From Agapetus fuscipes (Eukaryota > Arthropoda > Insecta > Trichoptera > Glossosomatidae), in contig OX637353.1 of NCBI GenBank assembly GCA_951799405.1, positions 14,198,001-14,262,000 of the forward strand: a stretch of 64,000 nt of DNA, in the 5' to 3' direction. The notes beneath the pieces are model-generated. The model ran no database searches. It was not told the origin of the DNA and was given only the letters and a program-made list of their open reading frames with translations. A program made the translations under genes and the position numbers. How positions within the stretch are numbered: the stretch's first letter is position 1; each line of letters opens with the position of its first letter. This document shows, piece by piece, positions 43,102-54,390 of this stretch.

Positions 43102-43432
43102 CCGGTCGATAGCTCAGTTGGTAGAGTGCTCGCATTCTACCCCGTGAGCGCGGGTTCGAATCCCACCGAGGAGGGTGTCAGAAATGATTTCCTATTTCGG
43201 TGTTTATTTCAAACCCCATAATAAAAATACCGGCAAGGTTTACTCAGCCTTCACAAGAAATGAGTACCAGCCCCTCGGGAGCTGGGAAACCCCCACTTCA
43301 ACTGAAGTGGTTGGCGTAAGGCCGGCCCCCTTACCTGTAAAAATAAATAGGTTCAACTCGCCACATGCGACCCCTTCGGGGATAACGCGGCAAGAAGTTA
43401 CACTATATGTGTAGCTTAGTTGCGTTGCGTTT
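43102..43432 (+). mobile_element. SINE2, full length reference copy
   Basis: A box TAGCTCAGTTGG (43110-43121) and B box GGTTCGAATCC (43153-43163) in an alanine/arginine-like tRNA head. The tRNA-unrelated body has ggtgtttatttcaaacccc and ggaaacccccacttcaac, and the end ccccttcggggataacgcgg ... gtgtagcttagttgcg. It starts 22 bp after the solo LTR. Confidence 0.9.
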
Positions 43433-43710
43433 TTGCCTCTGCCGACAAAATGATTATTACATGTTTTTTTTCTTGTTTACTTTATTCAAAGCTTGAAGGT
43501 GTAGGATAATCAGATTATATATATTTACGTCTAAAAACACGGGGAGCGTCGTGTATAAATAATTAATTAATGTTTTGCCTTAGTTGATCACACGTAAAGT
43601 AATTAATAAGGCTTACTAGCTCGCATGCTCCATTAGGAAAGAACCCCCAGATTCGGATAGCTTTTCTCCTCCTAAATCAGTCATTCCCAAAGTCTTTTAC
43701 AAAGACCCCC
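43433..43710. other. unassigned spacer
   Basis: No feature recognised. Confidence 0.3.
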
Positions 43711-43711
43711 A

Positions 43712-44143
43712 GGGCTGGAAGTCTCATCACCACGGTAATTCTTACCTACCGAATATCGGTAATATTTGTATGAATACTATTGTTCGTTGACGAATAAGTT
43801 AGTATGCGGCTGACCACCCATGCTGTAAAAATGGTTCACTTTGCCAATGTCACCCCTGTTACAGGGAAGGACGGCAAGAGTTGCAGGGTGTTTGTCCATT
43901 TGAGATTTGGTTTTTGTGTTGTAGGTTCTCACGCGGCATGTGCAAGCGCGAACTTGCACGTGTCTGGTTGTGAAAATGCATGTAATGTAAATCTCCAATG
44001 TCTTTGCAACTTACATTAGATTAGATAAGAAGACTAATCAGCTGTTCACTTGCGGCCATCTTGGATTGACAGGTCTTCATACAAATGTTACCAATATTCG
44101 GTAGGTAAGAATTACCGTGGTGATGAGACTTCCAGCCCTGGGG
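43712..44143. mobile_element. M3 palindromic MITE split by R1
   Basis: Left part 43712-43779, right part 44029-44143 ending atgagacttccagccc. Without the R1 it is about 180 bp and palindromic. Confidence 0.8.
43780..44028 (+). repeat. R1 long-class copy nested in M3
   Basis: 249 bp with an 8-bp duplication, GAATACTA (43772-43779) and GAAGACTA (44029-44036), one mismatch. The tail is ttacattagattagata. Confidence 0.75.
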
Positions 44144-44189
44144 TCAATGTGGGGGTCTATGAATTTTTATGATTTTACGCAAATTCTTT

Positions 44190-44365
44190 ATAATTAAAAC
44201 CCAAAATAAATATAGGCAAGTTGTTCTCAGCCTTCACAAGAAATGAGAAACCACCTGCTTACCCGTAAAAATAAATAGGTCCCGAATCTCCACCTGCGAC
44301 CCTTTAAGCCTTAAGGGATAACGCATGCAAGAATTTACACTGTTTGTGTAGCAAAGTTGCGTTTT
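44190..44365 (+). mobile_element. SINE2 body and 3' end
   Basis: acccaaaataaatataggc to cactgtttgtgtagcaaag. Confidence 0.65.
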
Positions 44366-45204
44366 TTCTTGCGGTAATTTATTTTACACAATTTATGTTC
44401 GGGTCGGATACAGAGTAAGTTGACAATACAACGGTTTGTTGATTCCTCCGCTACTGAGAGTTTTATTCCTTATTTAATAGTAAAAATTAGGATCAGTCTC
44501 TATCAATGTTGAATTCTTACTTGACAGATTATTTTATCCAGCACTCAAGTTATCTTGATCATACTTTTATCCTTGCAAGAACCAAACATCTATTTATTTA
44601 TAGATAAACCTCACTGACTTTTAACCGGGTTTCTAGGGACTTTATTGGTTGTTAAAAAACATACAAGTGTGACGTTTTTCCATTAAGAAAAATATTCTAA
44701 TATCAAATTTGTGCATAATCCATTGAAAATTAACCATGCTGTTTTTTTGGCGGATTACGATACAAAAAATACAAACCTTTAAGTGGTCTAGGTTGCAAAA
44801 AAATTGGGAACCTTTCTTGCAAATAAACACACACTGTGTATTTATTGTCATTAGAAAGCGAAAAAGTGTGTTTTCTCGCCGAGGTCCAAGTTCTCCCATT
44901 AAAAGTGAGTTTGAGTAACGAGAGGGGGTGCGTGGACCCTCTCGGATTAAGAAAAAAGACCGGTCAGGGGTGGGAAAAGGTTCACCCATTCACATGACGT
45001 TAGTCTTGTTAGGTACACTCGCTTAACTGACGTAGAAAAAGTGGAAATAAAAGAAATAGAAGAGAAAATAAAGCTTTCATAAATGCAGGAAAGTTTTGAG
45101 TCTGGTGCCATGATAGAACGACACAGTGACAGAAAGACATAACATCACAATGACAGTACATCACAAGACAAAACATCATTAACGAATGTAAAAAAAAACG
45201 CAAC
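44366..45204. other. mostly unassigned spacer
   Basis: 45113-45180 has a few 15-bp motif units (agaacgacacagtgacag). A 115-codon minus-strand ORF (44642-44989) has no recognisable domain. Confidence 0.35.
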
Positions 45205-45460
45205 TATCTATAATAATCTATAATCTAAGTTGCAAGGATATATTCATTTAAAGCTCTCAGATGTAAGCCCACAAACCAACAAGTGTAGTTCGCGCTTACA
45301 AATGCTGAATGTGTACTTACAAATAAAATCCAAACCTCAAATGAACATAAGCCCCACAACTTTTGCCGACCTTCCCTGAAACAGGGGTGACATTAGCAAA
45401 GTGAACCATTTTTTACAGTATGGGTGGTCAGCCTCATACCAACCTATAAGTCAACCTATA
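45205..45460 (-). repeat. R1 copy, short class, well preserved
   Basis: taatctaagttgcaaggat to caacctataagtcaacc. Confidence 0.8.
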
Positions 45461-45464
45461 ACTA

Positions 45465-45712
45465 AGCTAGACATAAAGTGAAACTTCTTGCCTGCGTTAT
45501 CCCCGAAGGGGTCGCATGTGGCAATTTGGGACCTATTTATTTTTACGGGTAAGGGGGCCGGCCTCACACCAACCACTTTCAGTTGAAGTGGGGGTTTCCC
45601 AGCTCCCGGGGGTGTTGGTTCTCATTTCTTTTGAAGGCTGAATAAACCTTGAGATCGAATCCTTGCTCTCGGCATGGAATGTAAACATTCTACCAATTTA
45701 GCTATCGACCTT
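45465..45712 (-). mobile_element. SINE2 with shortened head
   Basis: actaagctagacataaagtg to agctatcgacc. Part between aaccttgag and the B box is deleted. Confidence 0.7.
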
Positions 45713-45713
45713 T

Positions 45714-45945
45714 TTACGAGCTTAGTCGTCGTCGCTACAAAGCGCCAATTCACAAGCAAGACCTAGTTGCTGTAAGGCTGGATGGATCTTTGGTGACCGG
45801 TCATTGGTAAAGGTTTATGAATTTTTCAACCCAGCGAAGAGCAAATTTGAAAATATAAATGGTATATTTTTTGTGCTCCGCCGGGATTCGAATCCACAAC
45901 CTTCCATTTACGAGTCCGAAGTGTTACCACTGAACTACGGACTGA
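45714..45945 (-). mobile_element. SINE1, tail missing
   Basis: acgagcttagtcgtcgtcgc to ggattcgaatccacaacc and gaactacggactga. Confidence 0.8.
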
Positions 45946-46599
45946 CAGAAATATGCTGAAAATATTTTCACCTTGTGACTGGGATTTTTTTAGACTAAAA
46001 CCATTGTGCAAAGATACAACACAGTGGAGACGCATCTGCAGAGATACTGGTCACCCCTTGATATTGGTATGATACAGTACAAAGAGTATGACGAATCACC
46101 ACACGGGGTGGCCGGGTACAGCTCGTAATTTTATAAAAAAACTTTTCATAAAAAAATATACCAGTTTTTTATTTCTATTGGTATTACAGTGGCGTAGTCA
46201 GAGTACAAAATAGAGACGAGAAAAAAAACATCAAGAACCATTTATGAGCATAAAATATTGTTTTATACCCTGAGAGCTTTTAGAGATTAAAAAAATACCT
46301 GTTCCCCTAGAACTCACAAAAAACGCAACCAAAACGGTCTTCTTAATGTATATGGAAAACTAAACACTCACTATTTGTGCTATTTTGTTTTGGATACGTT
46401 TTTTGGTAAACGTTTTGATTGAGTTGAATTATAAAATTGTATACTTTACATACTGGTATACCAGGCACGCGATTTTCAACGTTTGGGGATGTTAAGGATA
46501 TCCGAATCGGTAACAGAAACTATCGGATATCCGATATAAAAAATATCCGATATATTTTTTTTACATACAAGCAGATTCTAAATGAAACCTTTTTTTTTA
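45946..46599. other. unassigned spacer with TATCCGATA repeats
   Basis: 46030-46085 matches the centre of the 16.0-16.4 kb element. 46495-46560 holds cggatatccgatat repeats, also seen around 47840-47930. Confidence 0.35.
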
Positions 46600-46857
46600 A
46601 ATAGATTTGTGAAGAGGAATGCAATTCCCCAACTTATTCTGCCTGGCCAGAAACAGGTATTAATATCATCAATTAATAATTCATTCTTGTCTATTATAAT
46701 GAATTATTAATTAATAATTACCCAATAGAATCTGTTAAACCAGGGTCAATGTTATGGTCAAATGACCCAGGCGGGGATCGAACCAACATTGTTCTATTCC
46801 AAACACGCTAGAAAGATCAGCCCACTTGGCCCCCTCGGCCATAACACCGACAAATGT
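46600..46857 (-). mobile_element. SINE4, second copy
   Basis: gaagaggaatgcaattcccc body, ccagggtcaatgttatggtc and the reverse tRNA-like head (ggggatcgaaccaacat; ccctcggccataacaccga). Confidence 0.6.
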
Positions 46858-46994
46858 GCTTATGTTTTACCCATGTGAAGTTTTTCATGTGCCGTTTATG
46901 GTCTGTTTTGTTTTAGGTATGTAAATTTTTGTCATATGATGTATTTTCTGGATTTTTTGTGATAGTATAATATATATATATTTATAATATAAGG

Positions 46995-47265
46995 ATTATT
47001 TATTTGGTGAGCGCTGTTTGTGTGTGTATCACACCTCAAGAGCACTCTGCGAGCTTGGTCGTCGCTGTAGAAAGCGCCAATTCTCAAGCAAGACCCAGTT
47101 GTTGTAAGGTTGGATGGACCTTTCAGTGACCGGTCTTTGGTAAAGGTTTATGAATTCTTCAACCCAGCGAAGAGCACATTTGGAAATATAAAATTCGTGG
47201 ATTCGAATCCACAACCTTCCATTTACGAGTCCATAATGTTGCCACTGGACTACGGACCGGTCCAA
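46995..47265 (-). mobile_element. SINE1a, near full length
   Basis: Tail ttatttggtgagcgctg with tatcacacctcaagag, body, then the head with a damaged junction (aaaattcgtggattcgaatcc). Confidence 0.8.
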
Positions 47266-47389
47266 GAAATGCCAACAACACGCGGTGTATCTAGCGGTCA
47301 CCCATTCAGGTAGCATCCGCGCCCAATGTTGCTTAACTTCGGTGATCTGATGAGAACCGGTGCTTTCAACATGGTATCGTCGTTGACGA

Positions 47390-47452
47390 TAGTGATGTTA
47401 CGTCATGTGATGTTTTGTCATGTGTTGTTTTGTCACTGTGCTGTTATAACAA
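47390..47452 (+). repeat. 15-bp motif units
   Basis: tgatgttttgtcatgtgttg-type units related to 16275-16400. Confidence 0.4.
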
Positions 47453-47459
47453 GGAATCT

Positions 47460-47829
47460 TGATATTTTTTAACGCGCTTCTATTTAATAAAAACTACAGT
47501 TTCTTTATTTTGCACAATTTATTTTATCACTCTCGGTTCAGACTTACATTTGCACAGTATAGTTCAACGGTTGATATATTTCTAAAACTACATAGAATTT
47601 CAGTCCTTAATTTATACTAAAAATAAAGATAATTCTCGTAACATGGAGAATCGCTACCTACTACCATGATAGATTTCATCAGAACATTCGATTCAACCAA
47701 TCTCGAGAAAATACAAATTATTATCGAATAAAAATTGTTACCGAAGCGTATACTCACTTCTAGAGAGATTATATTATTATTACACTAACACAACTTCAAA
47801 ACCACACAACATCCTAAATATTCGCAACA
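47460..47829 (+). mobile_element. LTR3 solo LTR, uninterrupted, 370 bp
   Basis: tgatattttttaacgcgc to atattcgcaaca. The 4-bp flanks ATCT and ATCA match at three positions. It defines the LTR3 sequence that is split at 24308-24959. Confidence 0.6.
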
Positions 47830-48275
47830 ATCAATTGTAACCGAAACTATTCGGAATAATGTATATCCTTATCCGAAAGAGAAATGAGATTATTACAATA
47901 TCCGTATTCATATCCGAAAATTTTATATCCTAAACACCACTGGTTTGTGGTGAATAATTTTCCGAGTATTCAAAGTGGAGCGATACGAGAGCTGGTTGCG
48001 GTGCAGGCAACATCAAAGCCGATGTGGTATGTATTGACTGCCAAGCAACAATATCAAAATACCAATGCAAGCTTGTCGCTTTTCCGCCCGGGGGTGGCCA
48101 GAGCTCCAGCAAAGTCGATTGATTAAAAAGAGAAGCGAAAAAAACCCGCAACTAAGCTTCACATACAGCGTAACTTCCAGTCTGCGTTATCTCCGAAGTG
48201 ATTCGGGACCTATTTCATTTATCAGGTAAGTCAGCCCCCACTTCAACTAAAAATGTTGGCGTTAGGCAGCCTTCC
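47830..48275. other. spacer with a SINE2 scrap
   Basis: 48150-48270 is SINE2 3' material (aactaagcttcacatacag; ttatctccgaagtgattcgg). The rest is unassigned. Confidence 0.4.
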
Positions 48276-48279
48276 TTAT

Positions 48280-48943
48280 TGTTATGATAAAATGTGTACC
48301 TGCGGAGAGGTTCCAATATACTTGAATACTCCCGGCTAGCTATCATCAACTTCTCTCAAGGCGTGGAATCTCATTCTCTGGTATTGCCATGTTCAATCTT
48401 GGGAAAGGTTGTAAATTAAAACATGATTTAAAGGAAACAACAATAGGTTTATTTAACACTTAAGAAGGGAAACAATAAATGGCCAGACCTGTTTCAGAAA
48501 GCCTACACGTCACTTCACATCACTCTTCTGTTGACTGGAGTTCCGAACTAAGAGCATGGGGCAACGCCCCAGGCAGCGGCAGCCCACGAGGCTGACGCCT
48601 CCACATGTTTGAGACCCTGGGTGGGCGCTCCTATGCACCCGTCTCTGGTTCACAAGGCGGATTCCTTTGCTGGAAGTAAATCCAAGTAGAAGGGGGAGGG
48701 AGCTCCATTGAAATGCTCCCCCTTGCACCGCTTGGTGCTTGGTCGCCGACGTCTGACCCTGCTCACAGGTTGCCGAGAACTGACGAGAGATAATGGACGG
48801 CCCGATGAGATCGCACGCGCAGTCCGGCTGCTTCCGTGACCTTTCGGTGTTTCCGTGACCGTTCGGCTCTGTTCGGCTCACGATTTATACTGCACACACT
48901 TCAGGAATATAATTTCTTTGTTATTTAGAAAAATAACATAAAA
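48280..48943. mobile_element. solo LTR-H, second copy, 664 bp
   Basis: Starts TGTTATGATAAAATG; the flanks TTAT (48276-48279, 48944-48947) are a 4-bp duplication. The terminal CA seems mutated to AA. Confidence 0.7.
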
Positions 48944-49011
48944 TTATGTAAAAACAAAATGGTTTCACTTGCCACATGCAAACCCTTAGGGAAAACGCGG
49001 CAAGGAGCTAG

Positions 49012-49118
49012 TAGCGTGAAAGCGTAGCGTAGAAGCGTAGCGTTTATGCTAAGCGTTTAAGCGTAGCGTTTTAGCGTAGCGTTTAAGCGTAGCGTTTAAG
49101 CGTAGCGCTTAAGTGAAG
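49012..49118 (+). repeat. GCGTAGCG minisatellite
   Basis: About eight irregular units of agcgtagcgttta-type sequence, beginning at the end of a short SINE2 scrap (48960-49005). Confidence 0.8.
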
Positions 49119-49464
49119 CGTATTCCTTATCTACGTTGTTCTAGTTCGTTGCTGCTCATCGTAACTTTGATATCGATCGCCGTGAGTCGATAGGCGCTCC
49201 CAATCACCTGTTCCGCGTAGCTTCCCCGCTTCTGGCTGCCTTGATGGATGATCAGAGAAATATTATGCTTTCAATTACAAGGCACGCAACGTCTGCTAAT
49301 CAGCCAAGAAGTGCCCAGCACCGCAACATGATATTTCATCCTACTAAGCCAATATAAGACAAATCACTCAGATATATGTATCCTTTGAGTGAATATTTAC
49401 AAATTGTATTTTTTATTATGATGTCGCCAACATAAAGTTAAAATTTAATAAGTGTTGATTCACA
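49119..49464. other. unassigned spacer
   Basis: No feature recognised. Confidence 0.3.
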
Positions 49465-49640
49465 TTTTTGAGAAATTATGGAATAATCATTTTACTGGGT
49501 GTAACTTCTCACAGTTAGTGAATTTATTATAAAGAAACGCTCATGATAATCTTCTGAACTACAGGATTGTCACACTTTTTTAGTGTTTTCTCTCATAGAA
49601 AATAGGAAAAAGGTGCATTCATCTGAGAAACCCACATTAG
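49465..49640 (+). repeat. R2 repeat, second copy
   Basis: gaaacgctcatgataatctt to gtgcattcatctgagaaacc. Confidence 0.55.
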
Positions 49641-50996
49641 CGATAGCTTAATATTATTTATTTTTTTATTTGAGAAAACTACAGCTTTATAAAAGTAATT
49701 ACAATGATGTTCTTAAAATTAATATACGCCAAAATTGTTTCTTCTATTTAAAATTATAGAGATAGAATAATAATTTCATCAGTATGCTGAGCTAGTATTG
49801 ATATATAATAGAAAATTGAAAAGACAAGAAAATAAAAAGAAAAAAGAGCGAAACAAAAATCATAAAACAAAAAGCAAAAAAGACACAAGTTGTCAAGCAA
49901 CAAAAAAGAAAAAAAAGAAACAAGGTGTAAGAAAAGAAAATTAAAAGTAAAAGTAAAGAGGAAAGGAATGAGGAAAAGGAGGGATTATTACGTAAGTGAA
50001 GAAGCTTGATTGAGGGAGTTAGGGGACAGAGTTGAAAAATATCTCAATTCATTGCGAAAGGTTGTTAATGATTCATGGAAAATATCTAAATTTTTGAAAT
50101 TTTGGTTATAGTCACGCTGTATTCTGAAAAAAGTTGAGTGGTATCGGTAATTTGTATGAAATAAATTTTCAATAAGTTTTCAATATGTTTTCAATATGTT
50201 ATTTTTAATAATTTTCAATAGAATTTTCAATATGTCACTCATTCAATTTTACCTTTAAGTCGTCGATATATTAATGATAAAATTGCAATGCTTTCAACTT
50301 TTTATTATATTTTTAACCGAACTTTAACAATTCTGATTTTTTAAGCAAATTTATCATCATCATTTCTTGTTTTTTAATCAATATACTCGTAGATAGATTT
50401 ACTTGTCTTTTCAACTGTTAATTCAACTGTGCAATTTTTCCTGTACCTTATATTTTTCAACAAAAAAAAAGTCAATCTTAACTTCACTTTCCTATATTAA
50501 TTTACACAACTCTCGACGTTTTGTTCCAAACGTAGCCAAAGCCTTCAGGAAGCACTCATTCTGCAACGACAATTAGATTTACTGATTCTAACATCACAAA
50601 CTATGTGATATTAGAATAATCAATCAACAGACATCTTGATTTCCAATCCAGAGGAATTGCGTGAATGTTATCACTGTATCTGTCTCGTGTGAACATGAAA
50701 TGAACGGAAAATAAACGTTCACTCGAGTGAATATCCATTCGGGCGTTGCGTCTGATATCTCCTTTATGTAACGGCAATAACTAATCCTGTTAATAACTGA
50801 AATACTTCAATACACTCCCGGGCCTGGGCCTGTCTCAAATCACGCGATGGAATTCTGCTTTTAGGGTACAAACGCAATCAAGTACATTCTGAGAAACGAT
50901 ACTACTTACATAAGACGGGTACACGACAAATCAGTCACGGATAACTCGTGCACAGACAGCTTTGCTACAGACAAATCGGTTACAAGACTGTAACAA
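49641..50996. other. spacer with an A-rich tract and a possible Penelope-like end
   Basis: 49800-49990 is A/G-rich. 50505-50560 (minus) has cctgaaggctttggctacg, a weak version of the hammerhead-like core. 50930-50995 has 15-bp motif units (cacgacaaatcagtcac). No gene seen. Confidence 0.35.
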
Positions 50997-51118
50997 GACC
51001 GGTCCGTAGTCCAGTGGTTAACAGTTCTGATTAAGGACAGAAAGAAATGGCGGTTGATCTGTGATGTTGGCGGCTAGGGTTTTTTAAATAAGAATTTGAT
51101 TTCTGTTAGTTTTTGATG

Positions 51119-51563
51119 CCCATCTTCTTCTTCTTCTTTTTCAGCCTGTATTGACCGTCCACTCCTGGACGTAGGCCTCCTCTCGCATTTTCCATTCATT
51201 TCTATCCTGAGCGATCCGCATCCAGGCAAGTCCTGCACTTCTCTGAACATCGTCGCGCCAACGCAACTGTGGGCGCCCAACTCCACGCTTTGCCGTCCTT
51301 GGGCACCAGCACAGCAGTCGCTTTGTCCACTTTTCATCTGGATCGCGAGCGACATGTCCCGCCCATCGCCACTTGAGGGTTGCGGCCATCTTGATGACAT
51401 CGGAAACCTTTGTCCTGACTCTTATGTCCTCATTTCTGAGTCTGTCCCGCAAACTGACACCCAACATGGCTCTCTCCATTGTTCTCTGTGTGACTCTTAG
51501 CTTGTGGGCACTTTTTTGTGACATTGTGACTGTCTCAATACCATAAGTGAACACTGGCAGGAC
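51119..51563 (-). mobile_element. LINE-D (RTE type), 5' truncated, 7-bp target duplication
   Basis: Flanked by TTTGATG (51112-51118 and 51564-51570). The 3' end is a (GAA)n tail immediately after the stop codon, the near-absent 3' UTR typical of some RTE-like elements. It is nested inside LINE-C and is therefore younger. Confidence 0.8.
51141..51554 (-). CDS. RTE-type endonuclease/RT polyprotein, C-terminal 137 residues
   Basis: Uninterrupted frame with blocks typical of the RTE C-terminus: YGIETVTM at the start, LRDRLRNEDIRVRT (residues 36-49), KWRWAGHVARD (62-72), GRPQLRWRDDVQRSAG (93-108) and EAYVQEW at the end. This region follows the RT domain; the catalytic parts are absent. The lack of stops suggests a recent copy. 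Confidence 0.7.
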   Translation of the reverse strand: MFTYGIETVTMSQKSAHKLRVTQRTMERAMLGVSLRDRLRNEDIRVRTKVSDVIKMAATLKWRWAGHVARDPDEKWTKRLLCWCPRTAKRGVGRPQLRWRDDVQRSAGLAWMRIAQDRNEWKMREEAYVQEWTVNTG

Positions 51564-51881
51564 TTTGATGTCTATACATATTATTATTTGTTGATTTTAA
51601 AAATGTAATTTGTTGTGTATGTTCCTTGACTTATAGGTTGGTATGCGGCTGACCACCCATGCTGTAGAAAATGGTTCACTTTGCCAATGTCACCCCTGTT
51701 TCAGGGAAGGTCGGCAAGAGCTGCAGGGTCTATGTCCATGTGAGATTCGGGTTTTTATATTGTAGGACTACATGCGGCATGTTTGAGCGCGAACTTGTGC
51801 ATGTCTGTTTGTGAAAGTGCATGTAATGTGAATCTGTAATGTTAGATATATTTCGCAACTTAGATTAGATTAGATTCGTAA

Positions 51882-52121
51882 GTGAAGTCATGTGTGCTTC
51901 CAATATCCACCTATGGCTTGGAAACAAAATGGCTCACTCCTTATAGCGCCAACAGACTGAGGACGTGCCAAAGATACATTGAAAGTAGGATGCTGAGAAT
52001 CAGCCTCAGAGACAGGGTTCCAAACCAGGAGATCCGTAGGCGCACTGGTGTCACTAATATCATACAACGAGTGGCCTGCTTAAAGAGGTGCTGGGCTGGT
52101 ATAATGTCAGAGCTATTTTAA
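51882..52121 (+). pseudogene. LINE-D-like C-terminal fragment, plus strand
   Basis: STYGLETKWLT, ISLRDRVPNQEIRRRTG and KRCWAG correspond to the blocks of the previous entry. It is truncated on both sides and begins ten bases after the R1 tail. Confidence 0.6.
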
Positions 52122-52124
52122 ATA

Positions 52125-52236
52125 TTTTGTAAATCAATTTCCAGTTTTCATGAGACACATTGGTCCAGTACACATGCAAACATTGCTCATGCGAAATAAC
52201 CTCTGATGGACATAGGACAAACAAGCACCAAAGGGA
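52125..52236 (-). mobile_element. M1 MITE, partial
   Basis: ttccagttttcatgagacac to caagcaccaaagggacg. Confidence 0.6.
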
Positions 52237-52493
52237 CGATGTGTATCGTTATTTATAATTGAATATACTGACAAGGATGTTAGTTTTGGATTTCCCTAGT
52301 TACAATAGTCGTAAGCTCTGTATTCATACTTGCTAGTAAATGTTTGTAATATGGGGTCTTACTTATTGAGGCTCAACCACACCCTACAAATATTTAGCAT
52401 TTTAACAAAAGTGTATGAAAATAAAACACTCACTAGAGGCGCTATCCGAGATTCCATGACGTGATAAATTGGAATGAAAACAGATTTTTGTAA
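52237..52493. other. unassigned spacer
   Basis: No feature recognised. Confidence 0.3.
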
Positions 52494-52708
52494 CGAATCT
52501 TGTGCGGGAGACTCAATAGATTTTAGAGACTCTAAGTGCCACAGATTTGTATTGATGTGGAGGTTGATTTATTTTAGAAATGCTCTCTGCTGGGTCGGAA
52601 AATTCATTGCGTTTACCAAAGACCGGTCATAAAAGGTCCATCCAGTCATACATTGGTTCTTGCTTGAGAATTAGTGCTTCGTAGCGACAACCAAACTAAA
52701 AAAGTCCG
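52494..52708. mobile_element. SINE1 fragments in opposite orientations
   Basis: 52494-52556 is a LINE-B type tail (minus). 52567-52708 is a SINE1 body (plus; accaaagaccggtcataaaag). Confidence 0.6.
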
Positions 52709-52968
52709 CTCGATGGCTCAGTTGGTCAAATGCTTGCATTCCATGCCGAGAGCACGGGTATATCCCAAGGTTTACTCAGCCTTCACAAGAAATGAGAACC
52801 AGCTCCTCCGGGAGCTAGGAAACCCCCACTTCAAATGAAAGTGGTTGGTGTGAGGCCGGCCCCCTTAAACGGAAAAATAAATAGGTCCCGAATCGCCAAA
52901 TGTGACCCATTCGAGGATAACGCAGGCAAGAAGTATCACTTTATGTGAAGGTTAGCTGCGTTTTTTTC
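52709..52968 (+). mobile_element. SINE2, internally deleted
   Basis: Head (gatggctcagttggtcaaat; gagcacgggtatatccc) joined to aaggtttactcagccttcac, then intact to the 3' end. Confidence 0.75.
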
Positions 52969-52992
52969 CGTTTGATTTTATATTGCAATCTA

Positions 52993-53246
52993 CTCTATAA
53001 ATCTATAATCTAAGCTGCAAAGATATGTTGACATTTAAGGATCATATTAAATGCATGCCCACAGACAGCCACATGAAGGTTCGCGCCTACACATTTTGCA
53101 TGTGTGCATACAAATAAAAAAAACCTCACATGAACATAAACCTTACAACTCTTGCCGCCGTTCCCTGAACCGGGGTGGCATTGGCAAAAGTGAACCGATT
53201 TTTACAGCACGGGTGGTCAGCCTCATACCAACCTATCAGTCAAGGT
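52993..53246 (-). repeat. R1 copy, full length
   Basis: ctataatctaagctgcaaag to caacctatcagtcaagg. Confidence 0.8.
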
Positions 53247-53654
53247 TGTATTGTACGATATTGCACGATAAATGATTTTATTCATTTTATTTTACGTTAC
53301 GACTGAGTATAAATGTTTTGTGTTATACTTGGAGTCCAAAATTGGGTCCGTGTTTTCAATGACGGGAATTGATGGGTCTGCTATGACAGAGTACTCCTTG
53401 AATCGTAGAGGAGATGCTTAGGAAGGTTTATGTCGGCTTGAACGACCTCAAACAAGGGCTCCCAAAGCATTGTGCCACTTAGACCCCTAAAAAACTATTT
53501 TTCAACCTTCTTGAATTCATCCTAATAGATTTTTGTCTCTTTACCAAGAATTGTAGTCCCTTATTTTGACTTTAAAAATAGCTCCTTCTTTTGAAAAGCT
53601 TTAAGAGCTGTTGTAATAAAAAGTTTCACAATTTTTTTCTATTTGCATAAAAAA
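53247..53654. other. unassigned spacer
   Basis: No feature recognised. Confidence 0.3.
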
Positions 53655-53815
53655 TGTAAATTGCAAAGATATATTAGCCGTTGTAGATTAGTATGTAATG
53701 CACGCTTTGCTCTCTTGTACTAACAAATAAAACAGTTATCTTAAAAGAACATGATCTCTGCAACTTTTGTCTTCTTTCCCAGAAACAAGAGTGACATACG
53801 TCATAAAGCAAAGCA
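53655..53815 (-). repeat. R1 copy, degenerate
   Basis: aaattgcaaagatatattag to cagaaacaagagtgacat. Confidence 0.5.
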
Positions 53816-53868
53816 ACTAATCCAATTGAAAGTGCAAAAAACATTGTTTCAAGAAGAGCGAGATGGTA

Positions 53869-54087
53869 AAGCTAAAATGGTCCTTTGCGGGGTATGTTGC
53901 TAGAACCACCGACTAGAGATGGACGAAGAGATTGGTAGAGTGGAGACCTCGGAAAGATAAGAGAAGCAGAGGGAGACCTCCCACGAGATGGTCTGATGAT
54001 ATAAGAAGGCTTGCTGGAGACTGGATTCAGAAAGCGCTAGACAGACATGGATGGAGAGATTTGCGGGAGGCCTATGTGAAGCAGTAG
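53869..54087 (+). pseudogene. RTE-type C-terminus with one internal stop
   Basis: The frame reads KLKWSFAGYVARTTD, stop, RWTKRLVEWRPRKDKRSRG, then RPPTRWSDDIRRLAGDW and LREAYVKQ followed by TAG. It is followed by a (GAA)n tract (54105-54120), as in LINE-D. Confidence 0.65.
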
Positions 54088-54390
54088 ACAGAAATAGATG
54101 TGTATGAAGAAGAAGAAGAAGTTGTGCACAAAAATATATCTAATTCAACCACTTTGGGAGCCTCTGCTCTAAGCCAAAGCCTGTTGGCAAAGGGCAGCTC
54201 TCACCGCCCGTTACCGAAGGTATTAAATACTGTTGGCGGAAATAATGTCTGCAAACTTATGAAGAGACTAGAAGAGACATTTTATCTCTACTCAAATGTA
54301 TTGTAATGAATTTGTAGGTTCATGCCTGCGTGTTTTTGTGATTATGTGCCTAGGCGTGTTTACTTGCTGTGTGTGTGTGGTTTAACAGTA

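Larger units (their letters stand above)
51030..51872 (+). mobile_element. LINE-C 3' end (ORF tail plus R1), split by LINE-D
   Basis: 51030-51077 is the same C-terminal tail as 2-166 (here ending in TAG after DVGG), then the same 3' UTR. It is interrupted at 51119-51563. R1 runs 51571-51872 and ends in two to three TTAGA units. A SINE1 head scrap (ccggtccgtagtccagtgg) precedes it at 50999-51020. Confidence 0.75.

Noticed and set aside
44642..44989. 115-codon minus-strand ORF
   Set aside because: No motif, no repeat partner and ordinary AT-rich composition; length is within chance for this window.
48510..48881. 123-codon minus-strand ORF similar to one at 42715-43035
   Set aside because: The similarity is nucleotide-level: both lie in solo LTRs of the same family, in the G+C-rich middle, and frames differ between copies.
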